Origin: Acinetobacter baumannii
GTDB lineage: Bacteria > Pseudomonadota > Gammaproteobacteria > Pseudomonadales > Moraxellaceae
Length of the DNA stretch: 64,000 nt
Direction of reading: 5' to 3'
Assembly (NCBI RefSeq): GCF_009759685.1
Contig: NZ_CP046654.1
Location: 496,001-560,000 of the forward strand
The position numbers and the translations under genes are program-made. Numbering within the stretch: the first letter of the stretch is position 1; each line of letters starts with the position of its first letter. Below, piece by piece: positions 1 through 7,869 of the stretch. The notes beneath the pieces are model-generated. The model was not told the DNA's origin. It saw nothing but the letters and a program-made list of their open reading frames with translations, and did not search any database.

Positions 1-508
1 TGTCCACCGTACCGAATAATAGCTCTCCTCGTTCAGCACGCTCACGGCTGCCTTCAACATGATCCAAAATCCATTTAATTTTTGTGGCCGAGAAATATGG
101 ATCAATGACTAAACCAGTGGTCTTACGGATATATTCTTGCCAACCTGCTTTATACAATTGATTGCATATTTCCGTTGTTTGTCGGCTTTGCCAAACAATC
201 GCATTGTAAATAGGCCTTCCTGTTTTTTTGTCCCAGACAATAGTGGTTTCCCGTTGGTTTGTAATTCCAATTGCCGCAACTTGTTCACTCTTGATGCCAG
301 CTTGAGCCAATGCTTCGACCCATACAGCACTTTGAGTTGCCCAAATTTCCATAGGATCATGCTCAACCCAACCTGGCTGAGGGTAAATCTGGGTAAATTC
401 TCTTTGAGCAATACTGACAACGTTCGCATCATGATCTAAAACAATTGCTCTTGAGCTTGTTGTTCCCTGATCAAAAGCGACAATATATTTTTTCGGGCAA
501 TTTGACAT
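1..508 (-). CDS. glpK: Glycerol kinase, N-terminal part (runs off the window)
   Basis: Reverse-strand translation from an ATG at 508 gives [19 protein letters not shown] and then about 150 more residues without a stop to the window edge. The [10 protein letters not shown] phosphate-binding loop near residue 12, the GWVEHDP segment and the GITNQRETT / AIVWQSRQT motifs are those of FGGY-family glycerol kinase, which phosphorylates glycerol to glycerol-3-phosphate in the cytoplasm. An AAAGGGAC Shine-Dalgarno lies about 7 nt before the ATG. The C-terminal two thirds are outside the window. It is divergent from the symporter gene at 895. Other FGGY sugar kinases are possible in principle, but these motifs are specifically GlpK-like. 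Confidence 0.93.
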   Translation of the reverse strand, partial: MSNCPKKYIVAFDQGTTSSRAIVLDHDANVVSIAQREFTQIYPQPGWVEHDPMEIWATQSAVWVEALAQAGIKSEQVAAIGITNQRETTIVWDKKTGRPIYNAIVWQSRQTTEICNQLYKAGWQEYIRKTTGLVIDPYFSATKIKWILDHVEGSRERAERGELLFGTVD

Positions 509-894
509 CTGAATGTCCCTTTCATTTTCCACACACATCTAGCCCACAATGCAAAAACATCATGCCTAACTGTATTTATTTAAAATTTTCTTTGGAATAT
601 ATCATTATTTTTAAGTGGCATAGGGTTTCTTCGTCCAAACATTACCCATTCTTTATCAATTTTTTACTGCATGGAAAAAAGTAATAAGAAAAATATTGAA
701 ATTAGAAGATAAAAATATGCTGATCGCCTAATTTGAAATCACATAAATATTCAACTTATTCCTTTGCTTAAATAATAAACATTGTTTTACAGACATAAAA
801 AAAATAAAGTGAAATACTCCTGTAGATAATATGTAAAAACGGAATAAATCTTCTCTTTTTTAGCATTCAACCCAAGCGAAACATGGAGCGAATC
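509..894. other. Divergent intergenic region glpK / kgtP
   Basis: This AT-rich stretch separates two divergent genes and must hold both promoters. I see no tRNA, terminator or convincing ORF. A -10-like GATAAT at 825-830 could serve the plus-strand symporter gene, but I cannot place a good -35 for it. Confidence 0.5.
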
Positions 895-2214
895 ATGGTT
901 GATCAACCTTCTACCGCAACAACTCCACATTCTAATTTAGATACAAAAACCCGTCTAAAATCAATTTTGGGCGGTTCTGCCGGTAACCTTGTCGAATGGT
1001 ACGACTGGTATGTATATGCCGCATTTACGCTCTATTTTGCTCATGCATTTTTCCCAAAAGGAAGTCAAACCGCACAACTTCTTCAAGCTGCAGCTATTTT
1101 TGCAGTGGGTTTCCTTATGCGTCCCATTGGCGCATGGATTATGGGGATCTATTCTGACCGTAAAGGACGTAAAGCGGGCCTTACGCTTTCCGTTACTTTA
1201 ATGTGTATCGGTTCGCTACTGATTGCTGTTACCCCCTCCTACGAAAGTATTGGCGTATTTGCTCCATTGCTTTTGGTTATTGCACGTTTAATTCAAGGCT
1301 TAAGTGTAGGCGGTGAATATGGCGCAAGTGCAACGTATTTAAGTGAAATGGCAGAAAAAGATCGACGTGGTTTTTTCTCAAGCTTTCAATATGTCACTTT
1401 AATTGCAGGACAGCTTACAGCTTTATGCGTACTACTCATCTTGCAAATGATACTCACCGAAGAACAACTGCATGACTGGGGATGGCGTGTTCCGTTTTTC
1501 ATCGGAGCCCTTTTAGCTATTGTAGTGTTCCGTATTCGTCGTGGCTTATTGGAAACTCAATCCTTTAAAAACGCTCAAGCAGAAACAGATCAGCCGAAAT
1601 CAGGAATGTTTGCTTTATTTAAACATTACCCTAAAGAAGCCTTCACTGTATTATTCCTAACTGCTGGTGGTACTTTAGCTTTTTATACTTACACCACCTA
1701 TTTACAGAAATATTTAGTGAATACTTCTGGTTTTACCAAGCCTGAGGCTACTCAAATTACCACTTTAGCCTTATTCATCTTTATGTGCTTACAGCCATTG
1801 GCAGGTGCCTTATCAGATCGAATTGGCCGTAAACCGCTTATGATCGCCTTCGGGGTTACAGGTGTTTTATTCACTTATATTTTGTTTGATACACTTGCAA
1901 ACACGCATAACTACTGGACTGCTTTCTGGCTATGTTTAGGTGGACTGGTTATGGTAACCGGCTACACATCAATTAATGCTGTAGTGAAAGCTGAACTTTT
2001 CCCTGCACATATTCGAGCTTTAGGTGTCGCATTACCTTATGCAATTGCGAATACTTTATTTGGTGGTACAGCCGAGTTTTTTGCATTAAGTTTTAAAGAA
2101 GCCGGGCACGAATCTTGGTTCTTTATTTACGTCAGTATCATGATTTTCATTTCATTGCTGATTTATATCTTCATGAAAGACACCAAGCATCATTCAAAAA
2201 TTAAAGAACATTAA
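895..2214 (+). CDS. kgtP: MFS metabolite:H+ symporter, alpha-ketoglutarate permease (KgtP-like)
   Basis: About 439 residues with roughly 12 hydrophobic segments. Near the start is GNLVEWYDWYVYAAF, typical of the metabolite:H+ symporter branch of the MFS. The loop 2-3 signature GIYSDRKGRKAG, the repeat SDRIGRKPLM in the second half, and GLSVGGEYGASATYLSE with FSSFQYVTLIAGQ closely resemble E. coli KgtP. It should bring 2-oxoglutarate (or a related dicarboxylate) across the inner membrane with protons. The start at 895 is preferred over the in-frame ATG at 883 because GGAG at 885-888 sits 6 nt before it. Substrate is inferred from similarity; a citrate or proline/betaine relative is less likely. 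Confidence 0.85.
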   Translation: MVDQPSTATTPHSNLDTKTRLKSILGGSAGNLVEWYDWYVYAAFTLYFAHAFFPKGSQTAQLLQAAAIFAVGFLMRPIGAWIMGIYSDRKGRKAGLTLSVTLMCIGSLLIAVTPSYESIGVFAPLLLVIARLIQGLSVGGEYGASATYLSEMAEKDRRGFFSSFQYVTLIAGQLTALCVLLILQMILTEEQLHDWGWRVPFFIGALLAIVVFRIRRGLLETQSFKNAQAETDQPKSGMFALFKHYPKEAFTVLFLTAGGTLAFYTYTTYLQKYLVNTSGFTKPEATQITTLALFIFMCLQPLAGALSDRIGRKPLMIAFGVTGVLFTYILFDTLANTHNYWTAFWLCLGGLVMVTGYTSINAVVKAELFPAHIRALGVALPYAIANTLFGGTAEFFALSFKEAGHESWFFIYVSIMIFISLLIYIFMKDTKHHSKIKEH

Positions 2215-2330
2215 AATCCTTCAATTAGAGCTAATATCATAAGTGAATGTTAGCTCTAACTTAGTGAATAAGCTCCAACAACGTTTCTATTTTATGAGAT
2301 ACTTCATATAAGAAAATAAGGACGATACTG

Positions 2331-2753
2331 ATGAATAAAAGTATTCTATGTTTGGCATTAAGTAGTATGTTCATTTTAACTGCATGTCAGACTACGCCTC
2401 GACAATATAATGGTTCAACTGGCTACCAGATTGAAAACCAAACAAAAACTTCAGCGACTTTAGCTTACACTTTAGCTGGTCGTAGTAACCAGCAACTTGA
2501 TGAGCGTAAATTGCAACGCGCTTGTCAAAATGTGTTAGGTGCTCAGAAAGTTTATAAATTATCAATTTTAAGCATCAATGAAATTCCTAATCCAGCTAAA
2601 GATGAGCATTACGGAATTCAACTAGGTGAAACCCGCGCTTCTTTTGGCTTATCAAATACACCTAGCTTAAATAATGGTGAAGATTATGCGACACGCCAAG
2701 CACTTGAAGCACGTCCAAGTACATTAAAAGTCGTTCGTTATACTTGTTCATAA
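2331..2753 (+). CDS. Small predicted lipoprotein, function unknown
   Basis: 140 residues. The N-terminus has lysine, a hydrophobic stretch and lipobox LTAC with Cys19, so it is predicted to be lipidated and kept in the envelope. An AAGGACG Shine-Dalgarno lies 6 nt upstream of the ATG. The mature part is hydrophilic, with one further internal cysteine and a C-terminal cysteine two residues from the end, which may form a disulfide. No enzymatic motif is visible and I do not recognise the family. The gene stands alone, 116 nt after the symporter gene, and ends in a shared hairpin with the convergent methyltransferase gene. Confidence 0.75.
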   Translation: MNKSILCLALSSMFILTACQTTPRQYNGSTGYQIENQTKTSATLAYTLAGRSNQQLDERKLQRACQNVLGAQKVYKLSILSINEIPNPAKDEHYGIQLGETRASFGLSNTPSLNNGEDYATRQALEARPSTLKVVRYTCS

Positions 2754-2761
2754 CATAAAAA

Positions 2762-2787
2762 AAGACGCTGTTCTCTTACAGCGTCTT
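2762..2787. terminator. Bidirectional hairpin between lipoprotein and methyltransferase genes
   Basis: AAGACGCTG (2762-2770) pairs with CAGCGTCTT (2779-2787) around an 8-nt loop. It follows an A-run on the left, giving U-rich output on the minus strand. The stem overlaps the last codons of the minus-strand gene. Confidence 0.75.
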
Positions 2788-3444
2788 ATAAAAACTTACA
2801 TTTCTAAATTCTTTCGCTTCATCCAGATCTGGCCAAGTTGTTGCACTTCTTTCTTCAATTTTTTCATATTTTGGATGACTAAAGTTTTTAACACGGCTAT
2901 CTGCTACCCATACTTCTGGTGCAAATTTTAAAAATTCGTCTAAGAAAAAGCGATTACATTGGTCATATAACACATCGGCAGCAAGTAAAATATCGACTTG
3001 TTCAGCCTTATATAAATCATCCAAATATTCGAGTTCTACATCATTAAGTAAAGCATTTTCACGACAAGCATTTAAACTAACCTGATCAATATCACAGCAG
3101 ATTACGCGTTTTGCTCCTGCCATTTTTGCAGCAATTGCCACTACACCAGAACCTGCTCCGAAATCTAACACCACTTTATCTTTAACATGGTGTGGCTCTG
3201 CAAGTATCCACTGAGCCATCGCCAAGCCTGATGCCCAACAGAAAATCCAATACGGCGTGTCATTCCAGATACGGCGAATAACTTCGTCATCCAATCGATC
3301 AGTTGGAAAAACAGGTGGAATCAACCATAAAGAAATTGGAGTTTCTGGCAACTGTTGTGCCATTAATTCACAATGAGGAATGACTTCATGTAAGGCTTGA
3401 AGTAAATGTTCAGGGGCTTTGGACAGTTGAAAGGTGCAGCTCAT
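2776..3444 (-). CDS. Class I SAM-dependent methyltransferase, protein-lysine MTase-like
   Basis: 222 residues from the ATG at 3444; a TTG 15 nt further upstream is an alternative with no better ribosome site. The SAM-binding motif I reads VVLDFGAGSGVVAIAA, followed by the acidic CDID of motif II and LLAADVLYD of motif IV. This order is typical of small cytoplasmic enzymes related to the ETFB lysine/nicotinamide N-methyltransferase and PrmA families. The substrate cannot be read from sequence. The conserved WASGLAMAQWI segment before motif I supports the protein-lysine methyltransferase comparison. It is convergent with the lipoprotein gene. Confidence 0.75.
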   Translation of the reverse strand: MSCTFQLSKAPEHLLQALHEVIPHCELMAQQLPETPISLWLIPPVFPTDRLDDEVIRRIWNDTPYWIFCWASGLAMAQWILAEPHHVKDKVVLDFGAGSGVVAIAAKMAGAKRVICCDIDQVSLNACRENALLNDVELEYLDDLYKAEQVDILLAADVLYDQCNRFFLDEFLKFAPEVWVADSRVKNFSHPKYEKIEERSATTWPDLDEAKEFRNVSFYKTL

Positions 3445-3546
3445 AAATAAGCTCAACAATTTATAATTACTATTTGATCATCTGCATCGCGAGCAAGACT
3501 AAAACAGTAGCTTAAAGCATGATAGTGGCTAGTTACTAAAAATACG

Positions 3547-3684
3547 TTAGTTCAATTCCACTGCTTTAATTAGTGCAACCGTTTTGGTCTTGCGTAGCAT
3601 TCGCTACTCATCCCGAAAGAAAAGTAACATACGAGCTCCTAACATTTGCGTTAAACGGTAGGACGCCGCCGTGAATAAATTAAA
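3547..3684 (-). pseudogene. Possible degraded ORF or interspersed element downstream of folD
   Basis: Read on the minus strand in the frame of folD beyond its stop, this stretch is open for about 27 codons (including RLTQMLGARMLLFFRDE), stops at TAG (3604-3606), then opens again for about 18 codons (RMLRKTKTVALIKAVELN) to a TAA at 3547-3549. There is no plausible ribosome site. It looks like a remnant or a short repeated element rather than a gene. A GTAGC/GCTAC hairpin lies at about 3594-3607. Confidence 0.3.
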
Positions 3685-4533
3685 TTAACCTAAAGCTTTT
3701 TCAGCAGCTTCTACAGTTTGACGAATCAAAGTTGTAATGGTCATTGGACCAACACCACCCGGTACTGGTGTATAAGCAGAAGCAATTTCTTCAATACCTT
3801 GTAATTGAATATCGCCTACACCACCGCCATCACGCGGATGGAAACCAGCGTCTACAACAACTGCACCTTGTTTAATCCAGTCTTTTTGAATAAGTTCAGC
3901 TTTACCTACAGCACCAACAATAATGTCAGCTTGTTTCACAAGCTCAGGTAAGTTTTGTGTACGTGAATGACAAATCGTTACTGTCGCATTTGCTTGTAAC
4001 AACATCATTGCCATTGGTTTACCTAAAATTGCTGAACGGCCAACTACAACCGCGTGTTTGCCAGCAATTTCGATATTGTTTTCTTTAAGAATCGTCATAA
4101 TGCCAGCAGGAGTCGCTGAACCATATGCAGCTTCACCCATTGCCATACGGCCAAAACCAAGGCAAGTTACGCCATCTACATCTTTTGCTAAAGAGATCGC
4201 ATCAAAACATGCGCGCTCATCAATTTGTGCAGGAACTGGATGCTGTAAAAGAATACCGTGAACATCTGGATTGGCATTAAGCTTTTCAATTTCAGCTAAT
4301 AATTGTTCTGTTGTGGTTTCTTGTGGTAATTCGATTTTTAATGAATCCATACCTACTCGGCGGCAGGCATTCCCTTTCATACGTACATAAGTTGCAGAAG
4401 CACCATCATCCCCAACCAAAATAGTCGCTAAAATTGGGGTACGACCTGTTTTCGCTTTTAAAGCTTCAACACGTACCAACAAATTTTCTTCAATTTGCTT
4501 TGCTAATGCACGACCGTCTAAAACCAATGCCAC
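3685..4533 (-). CDS. folD: Bifunctional methylene-THF dehydrogenase / methenyl-THF cyclohydrolase
   Basis: 282 residues from a GTG at 4531-4533, chosen because TTGGAG lies 8 nt upstream and the protein then begins (M)[13 protein letters not shown], as in other FolD proteins. The upstream in-frame extension lacks homology. The Y-x-x-x-K catalytic motif is YVRMK with Lys at about residue 53. The NADP-binding loop is [11 protein letters not shown] and the C-terminal motif is [10 protein letters not shown]. It interconverts methylene-, methenyl- and 10-formyl-tetrahydrofolate in the cytosol, feeding purine and formyl-Met synthesis. It stands alone, reading away from the tRNA genes. Confidence 0.95.
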   Translation of the reverse strand: MALVLDGRALAKQIEENLLVRVEALKAKTGRTPILATILVGDDGASATYVRMKGNACRRVGMDSLKIELPQETTTEQLLAEIEKLNANPDVHGILLQHPVPAQIDERACFDAISLAKDVDGVTCLGFGRMAMGEAAYGSATPAGIMTILKENNIEIAGKHAVVVGRSAILGKPMAMMLLQANATVTICHSRTQNLPELVKQADIIVGAVGKAELIQKDWIKQGAVVVDAGFHPRDGGGVGDIQLQGIEEIASAYTPVPGGVGPMTITTLIRQTVEAAEKALG

Positions 4534-4640
4534 AGCACATCTCCAAGGTAGACATGAATTTAATGTGCCAATAATACATGATAATTTCGACAATTTTATT
4601 CTAGATGTTGTTTTTATGTGCATCTTCGCTCAAAACAGTA

Positions 4641-4668
4641 TTGTTTTTTTTGTAAAGGTTGCTAATAT
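4641..4668 (+). promoter_or_regulatory. Probable tRNA-Cys/tRNA-Leu promoter
   Basis: TTGTTT at 4641-4646, a 16-nt spacer and TAATAT at 4663-4668. A TGC directly before the hexamer makes an extended -10. It sits about 18 nt ahead of the tRNA-Cys gene. Confidence 0.45.
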
Positions 4669-4685
4669 GTGCATCACCAAATGCA

Positions 4686-4759
4686 GGCGGGGTGGCAGAG
4701 TGGTCATGCAGCGGACTGCAACTCCGTGGACGCCGGTTCGATTCCGACCTCCGCCTCCA
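4686..4759 (+). tRNA. tRNA-Cys (GCA)
   Basis: A 74-nt cloverleaf including encoded CCA. Acceptor GGCGGGG pairs with CTCCGCC, the anticodon loop is CTGCAAC giving GCA, the T loop is GGTTCGATTCC, and the discriminator is U, as usual for tRNA-Cys. It is the first gene of a tRNA pair. Confidence 0.95.
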
Positions 4760-4770
4760 AATTTGGTAAA

Positions 4771-4856
4771 GCCCGGGTGGTGAAATAGGTAGACACAGGG
4801 GATTTAAAATCCCCCGCCCTCAAAGCGTGCCGGTTCGAGTCCGGCCCCGGGCACCA
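4771..4856 (+). tRNA. tRNA-Leu (TAA), copy 1
   Basis: 86 nt including encoded CCA. Acceptor GCCCGGG/CCCGGGC, discriminator A, a long variable arm typical of class II tRNAs, and anticodon loop TTTAAAA giving UAA. It lies 11 nt after tRNA-Cys and is presumably cotranscribed with it. It is identical to copy 2 at 6915. Confidence 0.95.
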
Positions 4857-4889
4857 TCTTCAATTACTGAATATGGTGCCATAAAGAAT

Positions 4890-4910
4890 CCAGCGTAAGC
4901 TGGTTTTTTT
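4890..4910 (+). terminator. Rho-independent terminator of the tRNA-Cys/Leu unit
   Basis: CCAGC, loop GTAA, GCTGG, then seven T. Confidence 0.85.
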
Positions 4911-4954
4911 ATGCCTAAAAAAAGGGCTACTATGTAACCCTCTATTTTTTAATT

Positions 4955-6718
4955 TTAAGCCGTCTTTTGACCTTGTTTTAACGGCATCAAATTCAGATCC
5001 AATACAATATCGTTTTGTCTACTTGAATCTATCTGATATTCGGTATTTTTAATTGAATCTACAAATCTCCACTCAGAATGAACTTGCGCCTGATCTAGAG
5101 TAACCAACAAGTATCCTCGTTGATTTAAATTACAATAAACCAATTCATCAATTAATGTAGTAAAAGCAAATTCAAACTGTTGAAGCTGAGTCAGTGGAAT
5201 ACTTAAATATTTTTCCAAACCTGGAGACGATACAGAACTCGTCGCTAATTCAACTCCAACATATTTCCCTTTCTGGCTATATAAATAAGATGCCCATGCA
5301 TTATGTGTATCCCCGGCTAACACAATGATCTTTTTATTAAACTCTGCCAATTTATCGTACACAAACTCTCGCTCAGCATAGTAACCATCCCAAGCATCGA
5401 GATTATATGGTGAAACCGTCATAATTCTTGCTTTTTCTTGGGCTGTTAATGTCGGATCATTTTGTTGTAAACGAAGTTTTAAAGCGACCAACTCGGTAAT
5501 TTGTGCATTCATCTTAGCAAGCGCCTCAGGCGAAGTTCCTCCTGAAGTAATTTGCCCTAAAGACGCCAACAACTCAGCTGGAATCCACATTTTACTCATT
5601 AAAACTTGCTGCCCTACTACATTCCATGTTGCTGTAGATTGCTTTAATTTATCGACCAACCAATCTCTTTGCGTATATCCCATCAAAGTACGCACCGGAT
5701 TAGTTAAATCTGCCTGAAACTTTGCAATATCCAAACCTGTAGTTGTCATGTAGTCTGCATATGCAAGCTGCTTATCACGCGCAATAATACGCGTATCTAG
5801 CATGGTTAACTGAACAAGAGAGCCAAAATTAAACTGGCGATAAATATTTAAATGATCTGTACTAGAAACTGGACGAATTGGCATCCATTCAAAATAAGCC
5901 TGTAGAGCAGCTAATTTACGGTCCGAAAAAGCCCCTTCATTACTTTGATGGTTTTCCGCCCCCTCACGCCAAGCATCATTTGCCAACTCATGGTCATCCC
6001 AAATCACAATAAAAGGATGGCGCTGATGAGCTGCTTGCAAATCTTTATCTTGACGATAAAGCGCATAACGTTTGCGGTAATCATCTAATTTAATAATTTC
6101 TTTATTATTATCGGCAGGTAAATTACGGCCTAACTTGGTTGCATCTTCTGTCGCATAGCCATCTGCCCCATATTCATAAATATAGTCACCCAAGTGAATA
6201 ATGACATCAACATTCTGTTTTGCCATTTCACGATAAACATAAAAGTAACCCGCAGGATAGTTAGAACAAGAACATACTGCAAAGCTCACTTTATTGGTGG
6301 ATGTTGGTAATGTTTTCGTCTGCCCAACCGGTGAAACTTTATTACCAAATTTAAAACGGTAGTAGTACACCGTATCTGCTTGTAACCCAGCTGCATCAAC
6401 TTTCACTGTAAAGTCATCAGTCTTGCTTGTTTCAACCATTCCCGTCTTTAAATTTTGTTTAAACTGATTATCGGTTGAAATTTCCCATACAACTTTTAAG
6501 CGCACCCCAGAGTCTGTCGGTGTTACTCGTGTCCACAAAATAACTTTATCTTGTAGTGGGTCTCCGCTTGCAACACCATGAAGAAAATCTACTTGTATTT
6601 CTGGGCTTTCATCATCTGAGCCATCATTACAACCTGTAAAAGCAACAGGTATAGATAAAGCCCCAAAACCGAGTAGACTTTTTTGAATTAATTCTCGGCG
6701 TGAAATTTTCTCTGACAT
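4955..6718 (-). CDS. phoD: PhoD-family alkaline phosphatase D (Tat-exported lipoprotein)
   Basis: 587 residues. The N-terminus SRRELIQKS (Arg7-Arg8) is a twin-arginine-type signal, followed by a hydrophobic stretch and FTGC with Cys30, so export by Tat and possible lipidation are predicted. The N-terminal PhoD domain (FLHGVASGDP, VILWTRVTP) is followed by the metal-binding phosphoesterase motifs: CSCSNYPAGYF, HLGDYIYEYG, IWDDHELANDAW and LAGDTHNAW. It should hydrolyse phosphomono- or diesters in the envelope to supply phosphate. The gene lies between two identical tRNA-Leu genes that are direct repeats, in opposite orientation to both. The exact substrate is unknown; no Pho box was identified. 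Confidence 0.88.
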   Translation of the reverse strand: MSEKISRRELIQKSLLGFGALSIPVAFTGCNDGSDDESPEIQVDFLHGVASGDPLQDKVILWTRVTPTDSGVRLKVVWEISTDNQFKQNLKTGMVETSKTDDFTVKVDAAGLQADTVYYYRFKFGNKVSPVGQTKTLPTSTNKVSFAVCSCSNYPAGYFYVYREMAKQNVDVIIHLGDYIYEYGADGYATEDATKLGRNLPADNNKEIIKLDDYRKRYALYRQDKDLQAAHQRHPFIVIWDDHELANDAWREGAENHQSNEGAFSDRKLAALQAYFEWMPIRPVSSTDHLNIYRQFNFGSLVQLTMLDTRIIARDKQLAYADYMTTTGLDIAKFQADLTNPVRTLMGYTQRDWLVDKLKQSTATWNVVGQQVLMSKMWIPAELLASLGQITSGGTSPEALAKMNAQITELVALKLRLQQNDPTLTAQEKARIMTVSPYNLDAWDGYYAEREFVYDKLAEFNKKIIVLAGDTHNAWASYLYSQKGKYVGVELATSSVSSPGLEKYLSIPLTQLQQFEFAFTTLIDELVYCNLNQRGYLLVTLDQAQVHSEWRFVDSIKNTEYQIDSSRQNDIVLDLNLMPLKQGQKTA

Positions 6719-6876
6719 AAAATTACCTAAGTTTTAAGCAATGAGTGTCTTAAACTTAAGTAGAGAAGATGAACAACTGATCTCAGTTTGATGAACAAAT
6801 CATGACATAAATTGGTTAATTTATAGAAATACTGATAAGAACTGATTGAAAATAAAGCAAACTCTCTGTTTTTCTC

Positions 6877-6905
6877 TTGCCAATCGCGCACTTGTCCTCT
6901 ATTAT
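6877..6905 (+). promoter_or_regulatory. Promoter of tRNA-Leu copy 2
   Basis: TTGCCA (6877-6882), a 17-nt spacer and TATTAT (6900-6905), followed by the GC-rich discriminator GCGC often seen at stringently controlled stable-RNA promoters. Transcription would begin just before the tRNA. Confidence 0.65.
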
Positions 6906-6914
6906 TGCGCACAT

Positions 6915-7000
6915 GCCCGGGTGGTGAAATAGGTAGACACAGGGGATTTAAAATCCCCCGCCCTCAAAGCGTGCCGGTTCGAGTCCGGCCCCGGGCACCA
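6915..7000 (+). tRNA. tRNA-Leu (TAA), copy 2
   Basis: The sequence is identical over 86 nt to copy 1 at 4771, with the same long variable arm, UAA anticodon and encoded CCA. It has its own promoter and the same terminator. Confidence 0.95.
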
Positions 7001-7033
7001 TTTTCAACTATTGAATTTGGTGCCATAAAGAAT

Positions 7034-7054
7034 CCAGCGTAAGCTGGTTTTTTT
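7034..7054 (+). terminator. Rho-independent terminator of tRNA-Leu copy 2
   Basis: CCAGC-GTAA-GCTGG followed by seven T, the same as the hairpin at 4890. Confidence 0.85.
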
Positions 7055-7075
7055 ATGCCTGATGAAAATAATGCC

Positions 7076-7420
7076 ATGATCAGAATATTAATATTTATAT
7101 CCGCTCTACTCTTTTTTATACCCTTTGCAAATGCCGAAGATATATTTAACGGTACAATCTTGTTCAAAAATAATGATTGGCACTTTGTACGCTGCTCTAT
7201 TACTCAAGATGACTATCTAATTGAAGCCCCTCAAGAGATATTTACTCAATTTAAAGAGCTACAGCAGCAACAAAAAAACTATTGGGTCAGCGTATTGGCA
7301 GAAGTAAATGAACAGCAGAATGGAAATTTAATTTTAAAAATTGAGAAAATAGACGAAGTTCATTTAGGCGAGACATGTCATTTATTAGAAGCTCTCAAAA
7401 ATTCTGAAAATCGAGAGTAA
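7076..7420 (+). CDS. Small exported protein, function unknown
   Basis: 114 residues from the ATG at 7076. That start gives a clean signal peptide (MIRILIFISALLFFIPFANA, cleavage after ANA). The in-frame ATG at 7055 lies directly after the terminator T-run inside the tRNA repeat and would spoil the signal. The mature part has two cysteines, at about residues 35 and 103, that could pair. No motif is recognised. Its 3' end is part of a perfect palindrome shared with the convergent gene. Confidence 0.65.
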   Translation: MIRILIFISALLFFIPFANAEDIFNGTILFKNNDWHFVRCSITQDDYLIEAPQEIFTQFKELQQQQKNYWVSVLAEVNEQQNGNLILKIEKIDEVHLGETCHLLEALKNSENRE

Positions 7421-7435
7421 TCACCACTCTCGATT
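7409..7435. terminator. Palindrome spanning two convergent stop codons
   Basis: AATCGAGAGT (7409-7418), a 7-nt loop and ACTCTCGATT (7426-7435). Both neighbouring genes end inside it. There is no strong T-run, so it may be a weak bidirectional terminator or an mRNA 3'-end stabiliser. Confidence 0.5.
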
Positions 7436-7735
7436 CATTACCAACTCTTCCATTTCCAGATCTAAATATCCTGCATCTTGTACCACCATCATCATTGCCT
7501 CAGCAATATAATCAGCAGCACTATCATCAAGCGATGAATCTAGATCTTCGAACTGTGGCTTCATTTCATTAATTTCATTTACAGTTTGATGAGCATATCG
7601 ATAGATATCTTGCTCAGCTAAAGCAGGTTTTTGAACTTTTTTAGCAAATTGCTCAATAAGCTGCTTGAGTTCAGCGACCAAAATATCTGGATAATATTCA
7701 TCATCAAACATTGGGAGAAGTAAGTCTTCAAACAT
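7421..7735 (-). CDS. DUF5713-like small protein
   Basis: 104 residues, acidic, mostly helical by composition, no signal peptide. The spaced pattern DEYYP near the start, a helix with LVAEL, YRYAHQTVNEIN, and the terminal ELVMNREW resemble my memory of the DUF5713 family. The function is unknown. Its stop abuts the convergent small exported protein gene. Confidence 0.6.
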   Translation of the reverse strand: MFEDLLLPMFDDEYYPDILVAELKQLIEQFAKKVQKPALAEQDIYRYAHQTVNEINEMKPQFEDLDSSLDDSAADYIAEAMMMVVQDAGYLDLEMEELVMNREW

Positions 7736-7808
7736 ACAAAAGTTTACACAACAGCAAAAACTTGCCGCTTATAACATATTTTCGTAAAAATCACGAGATA
7801 TTTACCCG

Positions 7809-7849
7809 ACTCACTCATCCACTCTATTTTAATGAGCACTGAGTGAGTC
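7809..7849. promoter_or_regulatory. 10-bp perfect inverted repeat between folP and the DUF5713 gene
   Basis: GACTCACTCA (7809-7818) and TGAGTGAGTC (7840-7849) with a 21-nt spacer. It lies downstream of folP and 74 nt upstream of the next gene on the same strand. There is no T-run for the minus strand, so an operator or a processing hairpin are both possible. Confidence 0.45.
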
Positions 7850-7869
7850 CAATTTTATAACGTCATTAT

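Larger units (their letters stand above)
4771..4916 (+). repeat. Direct repeat unit 1: tRNA-Leu plus terminator
   Basis: These 146 nt align without gaps to 6915-7060, with four mismatches that all fall between the tRNA and the terminator hairpin. The constant offset is 2144 nt. The repeats flank phoD. Confidence 0.9.
6915..7060 (+). repeat. Direct repeat unit 2: tRNA-Leu plus terminator
   Basis: Partner of 4771-4916. Similarity ends abruptly after ATGCCT on the right and at the first base of the tRNA on the left. Confidence 0.9.

Noticed and set aside
137..439. Plus-strand ORF and a minus-strand ORF at 109-432 near the window start
   Set aside because: Both overlap the clear glpK reading frame.
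4534..4623. 30-codon N-terminal extension of folD
   Set aside because: The extension does not resemble FolD, while the GTG at 4533 has a good ribosome site and gives the normal N-terminus.
4771..7060. Genomic island or prophage inserted at tRNA-Leu
   Set aside because: No integrase or phage gene lies between the repeats; only phoD is present.
6964..7167. Minus-strand ORF across the second tRNA-Leu
   Set aside because: Its first part is the tRNA gene and terminator read backwards; no family resemblance.
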